A DNA stretch of 64,000 bases. Origin: Ceratorhiza oryzae-sativae. Lineage: Eukaryota; Basidiomycota; Agaricomycetes; Cantharellales; Ceratobasidiaceae. Below are positions 24,645 to 35,716 of the stretch, one piece after another. Below the pieces are notes generated by a model. That model did no database searches. It had not been told where the DNA came from and saw nothing but the letters and a program-made list of their open reading frames with translations. The stretch lies in NCBI GenBank assembly GCA_030998015.1, contig JARWMV010000007.1:372001-436000 (forward strand). The letters are read 5' to 3'. Every line of letters starts with the position of its first letter. Position 1 is the first letter of the stretch. The position numbers were made by a program, and so were the translations under genes.

Positions 24645-27575
24645 ATGCGCCGCCGTGCTCTCTGCCAGAACTGGACGCTGTCGCGGATCCACCGACTGCT
24701 GCGGCCGCTACGGACCAAGGTTTCTGCGCTTGCCGCTGCCCTTCGCAAGGAGAAGCAATGTCGGCTGGCGGCGAGCTCGACGGCACCAACAGCCCCCACG
24801 CCCACTCCGACGCGTCTCCGACCGCCGCTCCGACGCACCTACCAAACCCGAAAGCGAAAACGGGGCGAGGGCGCTGTCTCTGATGACGACGATGGGCAGT
24901 ACATGCCCAAGCCCGCCCGAGTGTCCAAGCCAAAGCACAAGCCCACCGAAAAGGTCGAACGACGGTGGTCGTCTGACGTTACGGAGCGGATCGGAGCGGT
25001 TGTCGACGCATTTCGTGTGCTGGCCGATGTTGTGTATGACGAGCAGATGGAAGCTGAGGGCCTAGGGAGGAGCAACGTCCTGAGTCTGCGGGATATGTGT
25101 GTTCGAGCGATTGCAGAGGACATCGAACCTTCGGCCGTTGCTGCTGCCGCAGAAGAAGGTGAAGACAACGACGAAGGAGAGCTCGTCGACGCCACGAAGA
25201 TGTAGACGAGCGGTTCGAAGAGATTCCAGAGCATTTACGTCGGTGAGCACATCATCACTCTTGAGTCGCATGTTTGTTAACTTGATCATCAGCGTAGCGA
25301 TCATCCCTTACGCACTCTCGATGATCAAACAACACATCGACACCATCTCGCCCCTCCCCCAGCTCTGGAACCACATTCTCGCCATCTGCCTTTCTTCTTC
25401 TGCCGCTTCTTCTGCATCCAACACTGCCGATGTCTTGCAAATATGCTCCAATTTATTCTTGGCGTCGCTTCGTCAACCCCGATCCAACTCACGTGGACTC
25501 GCATCCGTGTACCGAAACATTGTAGGATATGGCCCCGACAAGGTTTCACCCGAGTTGTTTTGCCGAACCGTACTCTCCGAGCTTGTGGTCTCGTCCTACG
25601 CTCTTGAAGACGACTATACTTTACCCCCGAATTATTTGGCACAGTTCATTCCGGCCCCTGCCATAAACATCACTCGATCTCCTATGAAGACCCCATTGCG
25701 ACCAACCAGAGGCCGTCCCGTCCCACCCACTCCACCGACATATGATCCATTCTCTAGCCTTTCGGACGACCCACTAGGCGTCCTGTTCCCAATTCGGGCA
25801 GTTCTTTCCAGACCCATCGCGCACCTCGTCGCCGAACTTAGTCCCACAGAGCTTCTAGCATTTGTTGAAACGACCGCGGCTGCGCTGCTCAGATGGGTCG
25901 AATCGGACGAGATGGTTACTGGATCGCGCTTGCGTGAACACCGGGCGGATACGCTTGTATCAGGTTGGCAGAGAAAGATGAACGATGTCAGGTCGTTGGC
26001 GCCCCGAGTTTGTGCACGCATAGCGGATTGGACAGCCATGGCGCTCGGGGACGTTTGGACTTGGTCGACCCAACCCGATGCGGACGTAGGGATGCTGGGA
26101 AAGGCTGCCTTGGCTATCGGACACGTCGTCGATGCGATCGGGGATCAAGACCCTGGAAAAACGGTCTGGGTCGATGTTGGAGATCCGTTCTGCGCCTTGG
26201 CGTCGATCTGTATGGCCAGGCGATCTGCTCAGGTCGATACGTCTCGCCTCGTTGTGACTCTGGGACGACTGCCTCTCACAGCTCGCAACTGCAACATCCT
26301 TGCTGGGACGTTGTCTGTACTGGACGACCGCGACTCGATCCGTGTGCTCAAGACATACGCTCGAACGCTCACCGAAGCCAAGTGTCCCCATCTCGCGGCG
26401 ACACTCGTCCAGCTCGTGCTCCACGAACAAATGCAGGCCGATTCCGAGGTAGAAGAGATGCTTGAAGATGCTGAGGCTAGGTGGGAAGCTCGGAGCGAGG
26501 ACGGCTGGCGATGGGCACGGAACAAATGGCGCTGGGATGAGATTACGAATACGTGGGTGGAGAGCAGTAAACCGATGGTCGGATTGGAATACGTCCCTCG
26601 AGCGACCAACAAGATCGAGATGAGGAGGAAGAAAAAGGAAGATGCTATTGTGGTGTCATCGGATACCGAGGGCGGGGAACCGATGGACGTGGACGAAGCG
26701 GACGACGAGGAAGATGACGTATTTGCGGCGATCCCGAAAGCTAGATATGCTGTTCCGCCCCGACGCAAGTCGAACATACAGCTGCGAACCCGACCCCGTT
26801 CTCAAACGAGGCACCCGATCCAGGTTTCCTCAGACACAGAGAGCGACGCTTCGTTCTCTGACACAACTGCCAAGCCCAAAAGGCGGCGAGCCAGCTTTTT
26901 GGTGGAGGACTCCCAGGGCGAGGAGGACGATGAAGAGTACCGCTCAAGGTCCGGCTCGAACTCTGATTCAGACTCGTACTCGGACGAGAGCGACTTTGAC
27001 TGGGCACAATACAACGGGCGATATCACCCCCACGACCGAACCGCGAGTACTGGAACTCGGGTTTCGCTCGACCGGTGGCAGTCAAGTCTGCAGCGGTTCC
27101 ACGGCGGGCCTGCTCCTGCCCCTGCCCCTGCTCCCGCTCGTGCTCCGGTCCCGAAACCTACTCGTGTTGTGTCTGCACCTGTGACCGCTTCTGCCCCTCC
27201 TCGTGTATGCGCACCGATAAAGAAACAACGACTCGTGGTCGAGCTCCCACGACTCAAAAGGCCCCGCTATTTTCGTCAAACGTGCCAAAACTGCGTGTGC
27301 TGGGACTCCACAACTCCAACCCGGCCCCTAAACCCCGTCGACACTCGGAGTACCCGAAAAAGGCTGCGCCTCCGAGTATTTCCCCGCTCTGCAGACGGTT
27401 CTCGAGTATGAGCTCGGACGACGATCGAGAGTACATCGATGTCGACGAGGTGGTGGAAGGAACGGAGAACGAGGACGAAGAGGAGAAGCAGATACCTTCG
27501 TCAGATGACATGGATTTATTCCAGATTATTACACCTGCCGCCCGTCGGGTCAAGCCAGCTGGTCGACGGAGTTGA
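24645..27575 (+). CDS. Acidic, probably nuclear protein of unknown function
   Basis: Start taken at the ATG at 24645 (MRRRALCQNWTLSRIHRLL); an upstream ATG at 24594 is in frame. The N-terminal part is basic with KRKRGEG, a nuclear-signal-like patch. An intron region near 25160-25292 links to a long helical domain (about 25290-26560) with a W/R-rich end (GWRWARNKWRWDEITNTWVE). A disordered acidic tail follows, with two SUMO-interaction-like patches, IVVSSDTEGG (about 26650) and IQVSSDTESD (about 26820). A clear 56-nt intron at 27205-27260 (GTATGC...AAAAG) keeps the frame to the real end, where SSDDDREYIDVDEVVEG precedes the stop at 27575. No known family was recognised. A chromatin or DNA-repair scaffold role is a guess from the SIM-like motifs. 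Confidence 0.7.
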
Positions 27576-28088
27576 TTTTTAGTATCATTTTGGCTATATA
27601 TATATGCTGTATCAATAGTATTCTTCCAGCTATTCTTGTTTTACCCACAGCTCGTGACTTGCTCTGTCAATCTGGTCTAATTCTCTCCATAGTGGATTTT
27701 TTTTTTACCAACCATCATTCTTGTTTTTGTGGCTCAATTGAAGCCAGGACTCAATATATCACCCATACTTGTATTTCAATAGGCCTTGTGCTCAATTGCT
27801 TGTGGGATCGACACATCGACATTTGCCAAGACTGGTTTTGCGCTTATACTTTATATGCACGTGTACCTTCCGCTAGCTCTCACGCATTTATAATTTCGTG
27901 CATGACACCCCGCTTTGCGCGGCATACATGCTTAGATATAACTACTACAAGACGCAGTTGGGTTCACAACGAGCTACAGACACTACAGCACCCCATCAAG
28001 TAGGGATTCTTCGGATTAAAAGCGTCCGTAGTAAGTCCTATGGGCTTCTCGTCAGTCACCATCTTCCATATCAAACCATCTTTATAAC
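27576..28088. other. Tail-to-tail intergenic region
   Basis: The 3' flanks of the acidic protein gene (plus) and the secreted protein gene (minus) meet here. It is AT-rich with poly-T and a TATATATA run near 27597. No exon seen. Confidence 0.6.
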
Positions 28089-28715
28089 TTACACGTCCCA
28101 TGCATCTTTCCCCCGCTAGATAATTGAAAATCGATGAATGATCTATCAGAGCGCGTAATCAACTTACACAATAAACGTTCCCAAGTTTAGATCTCCATTG
28201 AGGGTTATTTCCAAGGCAGGTGCCATTTCGCCGAAAGTTATAATCGACATAATGCTGAAGACAAGGGGTTTTTTTGAGATTCACCGCGTAGCCTTCGCCG
28301 TGACTGCAGGACGGAGTTTTTTAATCAAATCTGCGAAAATGAGCAACAGCCAACACCCGCCTATATGGTTCCTCTGGATGCCCGACCTCGGTGCCCCCTG
28401 TGATGGTGATGGTGCAGCGACTAGCACTTTTGAGAGTGCACACGCCGTTGATGGTTCCACAACGAATACCTTCAACCGAGGTGCAGGTGGGATTGTACGG
28501 GTCGCTGCAGCCGCCGGATGAGGTGACGGCGACCCCACATTGTTTGAGCTAACGGAGCAAGTCGATGGATACGGCATAATCCAATCAAGGCAAGCGACTC
28601 ACGTATCTTGAAGCCTCCTCTGCAGGCATTGAGTATTTAGGGTCACGATGGCATGGGCGATAGCAGCTGTAGAGGACGACAGATACTGCAGCAGGAGAAT
28701 GGTCAAAGGCTTCAT
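28089..28715 (-). pseudogene. Small secreted M15-like protein A, frameshifted
   Basis: ATG at 28715 starts a signal peptide (MKPLTILLLQYLSSSTAAIA). The mature region, conserved with the paralogue at 30105-30757, lies one frame off. It contains KQCGVAVTSSGGC, GTINGVCTLKSASRC and TITGGTEVGH, then HGEGYAVN, and ends KDAWDV at 28089. Alignment to the paralogue, counting from the Pro-Cys pair to the next Cys (19 residues in both), places a 1-nt loss in a G run at 28655-28657. The intron at 28304-28360 would use a GC donor (GCGGGT). The HxxGYAVN stretch resembles the Zn-site motif of M15 D-Ala-D-Ala peptidases with Asn for Asp. It may be a recent pseudogene or a base-call error in a homopolymer. 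Confidence 0.7.
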
Positions 28716-30104
28716 GGTATGGTATGTAGATGTCAAAGTCGCCCAGTTTGATAGAGGACTCCGAGGCAAGCGAAGGTATTTATAACGCCCCGATTCAAGT
28801 TTTCGTTGTTTGTAATGGAAGGGCCGTTGCCACAGCGGTGTATCCTAGTCTGGCATGCTTTGAAGCAAACGTGCCCCATTCTGCTGTCAGACTGGAATAG
28901 ATTTGTGATCGGAGTTTCCAGATTTATTTGAAAGAAATTCGATTCGAAGTGATTGAAATTAATATTCAAGCCGCGGTGAATGGATTGAACGCCTCTTTGG
29001 CTGCGGACCATGTGCTTTCGTATGGAGCTGAATTGGGGTTGGCCGATAGACTACTTGACCCACTATATTCCGGCATATCCTTCCGAATGAATAGGAGCTC
29101 GGTGATACCAATAGAATTTTCGGACCTGTGGTATATAGTAGCGATATTTTCCTGTGCTAATAATTCGGAAATCAAGTGAGGAGGTTAGTCATGGCGCAAC
29201 AGCCCTGATTACTCTCCCCAACACCAAAGCGCCGTGATCAGCAGTCATACTTGGAATGGTCTGTGGATACGGTTCATATAGGTGCACTATAAGGGCGTCA
29301 TTACGGTCTGCCTGTGGCCCCCTCTTGGCTGGCGATTCATGACGATTCATGTCTACGTTTTTAATCGATACACTTTTTTTACCCGGGTCGGCCCAGTAGT
29401 GTCCGATGTTCCTGAAAATGGCGAACATTCCTCAAACTGCCGCAAACCGACCATCTGACAGGAGCGTCGAGCAGAATATGATGATGCATAATCACGAATC
29501 ATTCCAACTATGGCACTGAAGAGTCTGATAATGCTACAGTGCTCAATTTCCAACTTACCAATACGATTATTGTACTCAAATCTAAATCAGTTTTTAGTGC
29601 GTTACTGGAATTAGCGATGTGGATAATGGTGCTACTTGTGTATACGAAAGGAGTAGCGCATTTAGCATGTGTGCTACTATAGTGGATGCGGGTGGAGGTG
29701 CTATGCCTTGAGTGGATGATATTACCAAGACCCAGCCAGGTCGTCCTTTTCGAGGTGTAGCTGAAAGTACGTACCGCCCCGTACGTTTTATGTGTTTGAT
29801 GTTGCATGGATACTTAGTTCTGTGACTGTGGCAGCTGGCAATAAAGGGAAAGACCTAGCCAGTCCTGTTTCCGTCAGAGTTCCAATTGTTCCAGAAGCCT
29901 AACGGTCTAATCGCGAGCGTTGTGTACACAACAATGGGCAAAACAGGGAATATTTGTAATGTTACGTTCAAGTAACATTCAGAAAAGAAATTTGAGGCTA
30001 TCGTGTCGTATGGAGTAGCCGTTTCACGACTCAAAATAATCCGTAATAAGTTCTGTAATCGTTGAGTAAGCAGTAATTCTAGTCACCATGCAACCTTCGT
30101 AGAC
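28716..30104. other. Intergenic between the two secreted paralogues
   Basis: About 1.4 kb. It contains the promoter of copy A and the 3' flank of copy B. Open frames at 28733-29807 show no domains. Confidence 0.5.
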
Positions 30105-30757
30105 TCACACATCCCAAGCCTTGTCTCCAAACTGAATTATCATCTATTGGTCACTAAACACACTCAAGCTAAAGCGCACCGAACTGACCTACACAATTAT
30201 CGTTTCCAGCCTTTGATGTCCATAAATGATGTAGTCCCTGACATGTGCCAGTTGGTCTATAATGCTTCCGCACGTATTTCTTGAGACATTCGGTTTTCCG
30301 CAGGTTTAGTTTCCAGCCTTCCGCATGGCTATGACGTTTAGTTCGATATGCGCCATTATTAACTGCATTTTACCCAATGTAGTCGGTTGCATAAAACACA
30401 CCTATAAGCTTCCTCCGGATGCCCAGCTTCGGTGCCTCCCGTGATTGTAATTTTGCAGCGACTCTCGCTTTTGAGAGTGCAGACGCCATTTATAGCCCCA
30501 CAGCGGACACCTGACAGTGATGTGCAGGCGGGGTTGTTTTGGTCGGTGCGGCCCCCAGAAGAGGAGACATAAACACCACATTTTTGGAGCTAGACGAGTA
30601 ATCGTAGAAAGATGATTTGAAGTAGTCAATATAGGTAACTTACCAAGTGTTGAGCCTCGTCTTGGCTCAACTGATCGATATAGGTCAAAGTGCACGGGGC
30701 GAGGGCGGCCACAGAGACGGCGGAAGTAGCGACGAAGAAGATAGCTGAATACTTCAT
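30105..30757 (-). CDS. Small secreted M15-like protein B
   Basis: ATG at 30757 gives a signal peptide (MKYSAIFFVATSAVSVAA) followed by APCTLTYIDQLSQDEAQHL. A GT-AG intron (about 30592-30642) leads to QKCGVYVSSSGG, then CTSLSGVRCGAINGVCTLKS and KITITGGTEAGHPEEAY. A second intron joins exactly to SHAEGWKLNLRKTECLKKY, and a last short exon ends DKAWDV at 30105. It is Cys-rich and about 150 residues. The SHxxG...N pattern matches the place of the M15 peptidase SxHxxGxAxD zinc motif, but the Asp ligand position is Asn, so catalysis is doubtful. Secretion is well supported; an extracellular cell-wall or host-facing role is inference. Adjacent copy A is its frameshifted paralogue. Confidence 0.75.
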
Positions 30758-31502
30758 GATTCGAGAATGTAGAAATCCTGGGTTCGCTAGTTGTCTCCAG
30801 AAATGTACGAATTTTTATACCCCCCCGTAGAGTCTCCAACGCGCTTTCCATTGCCTGCACAAGAAGCTCCGAAGCCTAAGCGGCCTTTCCCGTTCGAGCG
30901 TTTTTATGAATACATGTGATTGCCCTCGTTTTTGAATGGTTCACAAATCAAGACCTTTTCAGTCGTTGGTGAGGCGATTAGCGCCCCTGCTCGGCAGATA
31001 ATTATATAATCTGGTAAAGGGGAGGCCAAATATAAAATGGGTGGAATGCAGGTATGGGGTATTGAAGGTGAGTGAGGTGCGGTCGACCCATTGTTTACAA
31101 CAGAGCGCCAGGCCTATTGACGGGGCACATACATCAGGTGCAGCCTCCCCCATTGCCGGGTCGTGGCGCATCACAGGCAAATTGAATAATGAGTCACTAT
31201 CACATGTTTGGCGACGATGTGGACTTGAGCTAAGACCACGATGTCGATGAGGCGACAATGAACGAAGGTCAGAACATGGGAACCTCCGCAATTGCATGCA
31301 CCCTCGGGTAGTACCTCCGACACGCAATGTGATATATTGCACGTATTTAAATCGGAATAGGACATGAGAAAATGGAATAAACGGTTGGAGAACCTTTCTG
31401 TTTTCATACCTTTATAGACAACATGAGGTTTGAGTCGGGGTCGGGAGGCATGGCTTCGAGCGTGGCTGTGCAAGGGACTCAGGGACTTGACATTACAACG
31501 AG
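30758..31502. other. Divergent promoter region
   Basis: About 745 bp between secreted protein B (minus) and the acid phosphatase (plus). No exon seen. Confidence 0.55.
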
Positions 31503-34025
31503 TTGTCTCAGGTCACGACGACCACGACGAACATGGATCGCCTGAACGCAGACGACGCGCAGACATACCAGCGCATCGAGATGGAGAAAGAAGACAGCGA
31601 GCACGACGCGCTATTGACGACGTCTGGGAGCCCTCCGCCGTATTTTGCTGCAGCTGCCCCTCGCAGGACAGATCGGTGGCGGCTCGTGCTCTCGTTTGCT
31701 GGAGGGATACTCGCCTGTGTCGCTGTACAATACGCCGCGTCACAATTCTGCTCTGACTCTAGTGTCGGCTCCTTGTCTGGTTTGCCGCCCTTCAATGCAA
31801 ACGACAGTCATTTCCCACCATCAAAGCCGACGAACGCAGTTCCTTCTCTCTTTCCTACCGACGTGGGGTACCCCGGACCAACTCCGACCGGTGTTGAAGC
31901 TGGCATAGTCGCCACGGCACCTGCTTACCCCCAACACACTGGCGCCCCTGGGCTGTTGCTACCTCAAAACATCAAAGGTTCTTCCGACGCGTCGTTTGAC
32001 TTGTTCAAGAGCTGGGGCAACCTGAGCCCCTGGTACACTGTTCCTAGCGCCGACTTTGGGTTACCAGACGCGAGTCCAAGGGCACCCGACCAGTGCAGCG
32101 TGACTGGCTTGCATGTTTTGCATCGTCATGGTGCCAGGTGAGCACTCCTCCGTTGGCATCCAGCCAAGTTTCACGGTCTCATGGTCTTGCAGGTATCCAA
32201 CCGAATTTTCTCTGTGGGGAGGGCCAGCCAGGATGCGCGATAGATTCAAGTCGTCCAATTTTACCGCCAAGGGCGAATTGGAATTCCTGAAAGACTGGTA
32301 CGATTACTTCGCGCGTGTTGTATGACTATACTCAGGCCTCTTGATGACAGGTCTTACGTACTCGGTGCTGAGATCTTGACACCATTTGGGCGGCACCAGC
32401 TATGTCAGTATGGCTTTGGGGTGTTGTCTTGATCCAATTAACACCTGCCTTAGACGATCTTGGTGTCTCGATGCGAATGAGATACGGATTTCTTCTACAG
32501 AACTTCACCAAGACAAACACGGTTCCGGTTTTCCGCACCGAATCACAGTATGTAATAGTGGCGTCTCATGCCAGCCACTCCCCCTCTCACCTCAACTCCG
32601 TAGGGATCGTATGCTCCAGTCTGCCATGAATTTTGCACTGGGCTTCTTTGGTCATCCTATAGAAAATCAATATCAACAATTGATCATGATCAGGGAACCA
32701 GGAGTGAGTTTGGCGCCCTAATGTTATTTATAGTCTAATTTCCTATGCAGATCAATAACACTGTCTCACCGGATCTCAAGTTGGTTCCTGGTCCCTCATT
32801 GCCGGAAGTTTTTGCTCACAATTGCTTATTCTAGCTGCCCCAATGCACACATCGTCGAGCGCGCTGGACGCGGAATGTGGTACATGAAACGATGGGCGGA
32901 CATTTATCTCCAGGATGCCCTCACCCGTGTAAAGAATTCGACATCTGGTGTGGATTGGACAATCGAAGATATTTTCTCGTTGCAAATGGTGAGACATTTC
33001 TATACAATATGGGTGATTCCGAGTCGGCGACTTAGAATTCTGTGTCAGCTCTGCCCATACGAGACGGTCGCTTTAGGATACTCCAAGTTCTGTGCGCTAT
33101 TCACGCAAGACGAGTGGGAAGGTTTCCACTATGCGTGAGTCTAGCGCTCAGGACAACCTCACATTGGTGCTGATCATGGACTTGATAATTTCATAGGCTC
33201 GACCTTGGGTTCTGGTCAGTGTTCCTCTCGATTCCGTACTAATCAATCCACCTCATCGTGTTGTGTTGGGTTTAAGGTATAATGATGTTTTCGGCTCCCC
33301 GATCTCCCTTGCTCTTGGAGCCGGATGGGTTACAGAAATGGTGGCTCGGCTTACCCATACTCCGGTGACTGTTCACGACTCTACCACCAACTCGACCCTC
33401 CATAATCCGATTCAGTTCCCGCTGAATGATGCTTTGTACGTAGATGTAACGCATGAGGTAAGATCTATTCGATACTCTACCACAATAAGATATCTCATTC
33501 CCGTGGGGTTTCCACTAGACCGTATTCATGAAGAGTGAGTGACTTATCGGATTAATGAACACTAAGTCTAATTTTCAACGGTTACTAGTCCTTGTCGCCA
33601 TGAATTTGACTCGATTCCGTGAAGAAGAGCCCCTGCCGTGGACTCATATCCCATCAAACAGGAGGTTTAAATCCTCTCAGGCTGCACCCTTCGCGACCAA
33701 CATGCAAATCCAACGTAAGTTGCTCTTTCGAATGATTCATGCTAGTGTAGCCTAGCCCGCATATGTAGTGCTTTCCTGCGAAACCCACCCGGAGCCTCAA
33801 CTGCGCGTAATCATCAACGACGGGGTTGTACCACTCGACGGACTCGAGGGTTGCCCGACTGACAAGAACGGCATGTGCTCCGTCGGCGCGTTTGTTGCAG
33901 CCCAGCGCAAGAGTCTGAAACAGGCAGACTTTGACTGGACGTGCCGTGGAGATTGGCAGGTCCCGCCTGGTCCGGAATGGAACACGACGACGGGTGTACC
34001 GCCCCCGAAGCCAGGGATCATGTGA
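31503..34025 (+). CDS. Membrane-anchored histidine acid phosphatase
   Basis: Phosphomonoesterase of the histidine phosphatase (branch 2) superfamily. Starts at 31503 or, more likely, the ATG at 31533 (MDRLNADDAQTYQ). A cytoplasmic tail precedes one membrane segment, LVLSFAGGILACVAVQYAA, so it is a type II membrane protein. The catalytic RHGARYP is split by an intron at 32139. Further exons carry GAEILTPFGRHQL, MRMRYGFLL, RTESQ, ERAGRGMWYMKRWADIYL, EDIFSLQ and CPYETVALGYSKFC. The acid/base site reads DVTHE (about 33445-33456), so Glu replaces the usual Asp of HD. A 16-nt microexon (33519-33534) follows. The C-terminal part has CETHPEPQLRVIINDGVVPL and ends in PPPKPGIM. At least eight introns. 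Natural substrate unknown. Confidence 0.85.
33519..33534 (+). other. 16-nt microexon of the acid phosphatase gene
   Basis: Bounded by CCACTAG upstream and GTGAGT downstream. Joining HE|TVFMK|ILVAMNLT through it keeps the frame and gives the continuous helix expected after the catalytic His-Glu. Without it the exons on either side are out of frame. Confidence 0.7.
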
Positions 34026-34808
34026 CGAGTTGACAGAATGGGAGGATCTGTGTATGTAATGTGATGCTATTCCAGAGCTTTATCGACGTCATGACCACTA
34101 TTGAACGATTCTCAATGCGAGGAGTGTTTGACTGCTCTCGTGCCAATATGGGTGGATATGGGCATTCCATGGCATCAGACTGAAGCCAATAATTACTCGG
34201 TACCATGCTGGCAAGCACCAGTTCCTTCTTTCGGCCCCCCATTTTGTAAGTCTGCTATTAACCACACGATTGAGTCGAACAAGTATTGGGTGCTGAAACC
34301 AGTGGCTACGAGACGTTGGTCGATGGCAACGTAACGTAGGCGCATGTATTGTGGCCACTTTACGCACTTTTTCCCCCAGCCGAAAATTGACGGCTAGAAA
34401 ACTGATCGTGTGTGACTATATGCATCAAATTCGCCTTTCAGGCTTTAGAATGCTCGAGCTTTCGGCTACACCCGAGTCACAACATCGCCCCGGGGCGTCC
34501 CATGACTATTGCTCCCAGATGAACCTTAATGTGGCTCTCCAGTCAGCGCATAACCTGAGTCCTTAAGCCTAGCACTAATCTGGGCACATACTACGCCAAC
34601 GGCCATCACACGGGTTACCACATATACTGCAGGTGACCCGTTTCACCCACGGCCACGACCCTTCGAAGCATCACTGGTGCCTCCCCGATCAACTACTGCG
34701 ATGGCTGAGTTCAACGTCACACAGCCGTCATATCCCCTAGGATTATAAATGGCCACTATCCCACACGCACCATTAATCCAAGTCTCATCCAACAACCACA
34801 TATCCAGC
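34026..34808. other. Intergenic, no gene recognised
   Basis: About 780 bp, the 3' flank of the phosphatase and the promoter of the secreted protein. Short open frames lack domains. Confidence 0.5.
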
Positions 34809-35716
34809 ATGATTGTTGCCGTTGTACCCTGTTCCCTCTGGTTCTTGGTATTTGGACTGACGCATGTCACCGCTACTCCAACGGTGGCCAAGCCGCAATG
34901 CACAACCATTCGTTCCGGGCCACTCTCAACTAATGAGTATGCGGATAAATCTGGCAAATGTGAGTTTGCAGATGACTCTTCCCGATAAATAGGCTCTCAT
35001 TTGAGCTTCTAGTCGTCATCAAGCCCTACTACTTCAACTCGCAGAACTTTATAGCATTCAATCCTGCCAAACCGCACCCTCAGATTCAGGCGCAATTCCA
35101 GGTAAGCTCAACGACCCCTTTTTCCGCTACCATCGTGAGGTTAGATACATACGCACGTACTAATTCTGAGATTTCCGACTGTAGAACTGCACTCTGAATT
35201 ACGCTCGGGAAGCGAATCTTGACGAGGGCCAAGAGTTGTACGGCCGTTTTTATATTCCGAGCAAGAATGCATGTTTAGCAGTAACCGTATGCGGACCCTT
35301 TCTATATCGTTTTGTGGTCACCCATCCGAACTGACGCGCTGGAAATCGCGCAGAACCCTTCTGGTCGTCCGCCATACTACATCAGCTACATGAAGTGCCC
35401 GAGCGCTGCAGACATGGCCACCAAAGCTTCAATCCCCTTCAACTTTGTGTGGGACGGTACTGGCGGGGAAATAGATATACGGTGGTCGGGGGCTACCATT
35501 CCTTCCAAGAAGATATGGCAGGGACCGGATCCGCCAGCCAGATACTGCCGTGGGCAATATTTTGTCAATTCGACCGACCTCAAATTAGGCCACAACGTCC
35601 TTTCACTCGGGCAGCCCAACGCAGCCAAGTCCGAGGATTATAGGGTCCATTTGTATTGCCCAAGCACGGCGAACTGGGGAACCGCATATAATAGCTTCAC
35701 TCTGCCACACTTTTAG
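34809..35716 (+). CDS. Secreted protein of an unnamed family, copy 1
   Basis: Start at ATG 34809 (an in-frame ATG at 34749 is less likely) gives a signal peptide, MIVAVVPCSLWFLVFGLTHV, then CTTIRSGPLSTNEYADKSGK. GT-AG introns join KPYYFNSQNFIAFNPAKPHP, then CTLNYAREANLDEGQELYGR and FYIPSKNACLA. The last exon encodes NPSGRPPYYISYMKCP, FNFVWDGTGGEIDIRWSG and TIPSKKIWQGP, and ends in SFTLPHF. It is a near full-length paralogue of the minus-strand gene at 48109-49027, sharing exon structure and the TIPSKKIWQGP core. The likely fold is beta-rich. No known domain recognised; the function is unknown. Confidence 0.72.

Noticed and set aside
30402..30860. 152-codon minus-strand frame overlapping secreted protein B
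   Set aside because: It is another frame of the same locus; the spliced frame with signal peptide and conserved Cys is clearly the real one.
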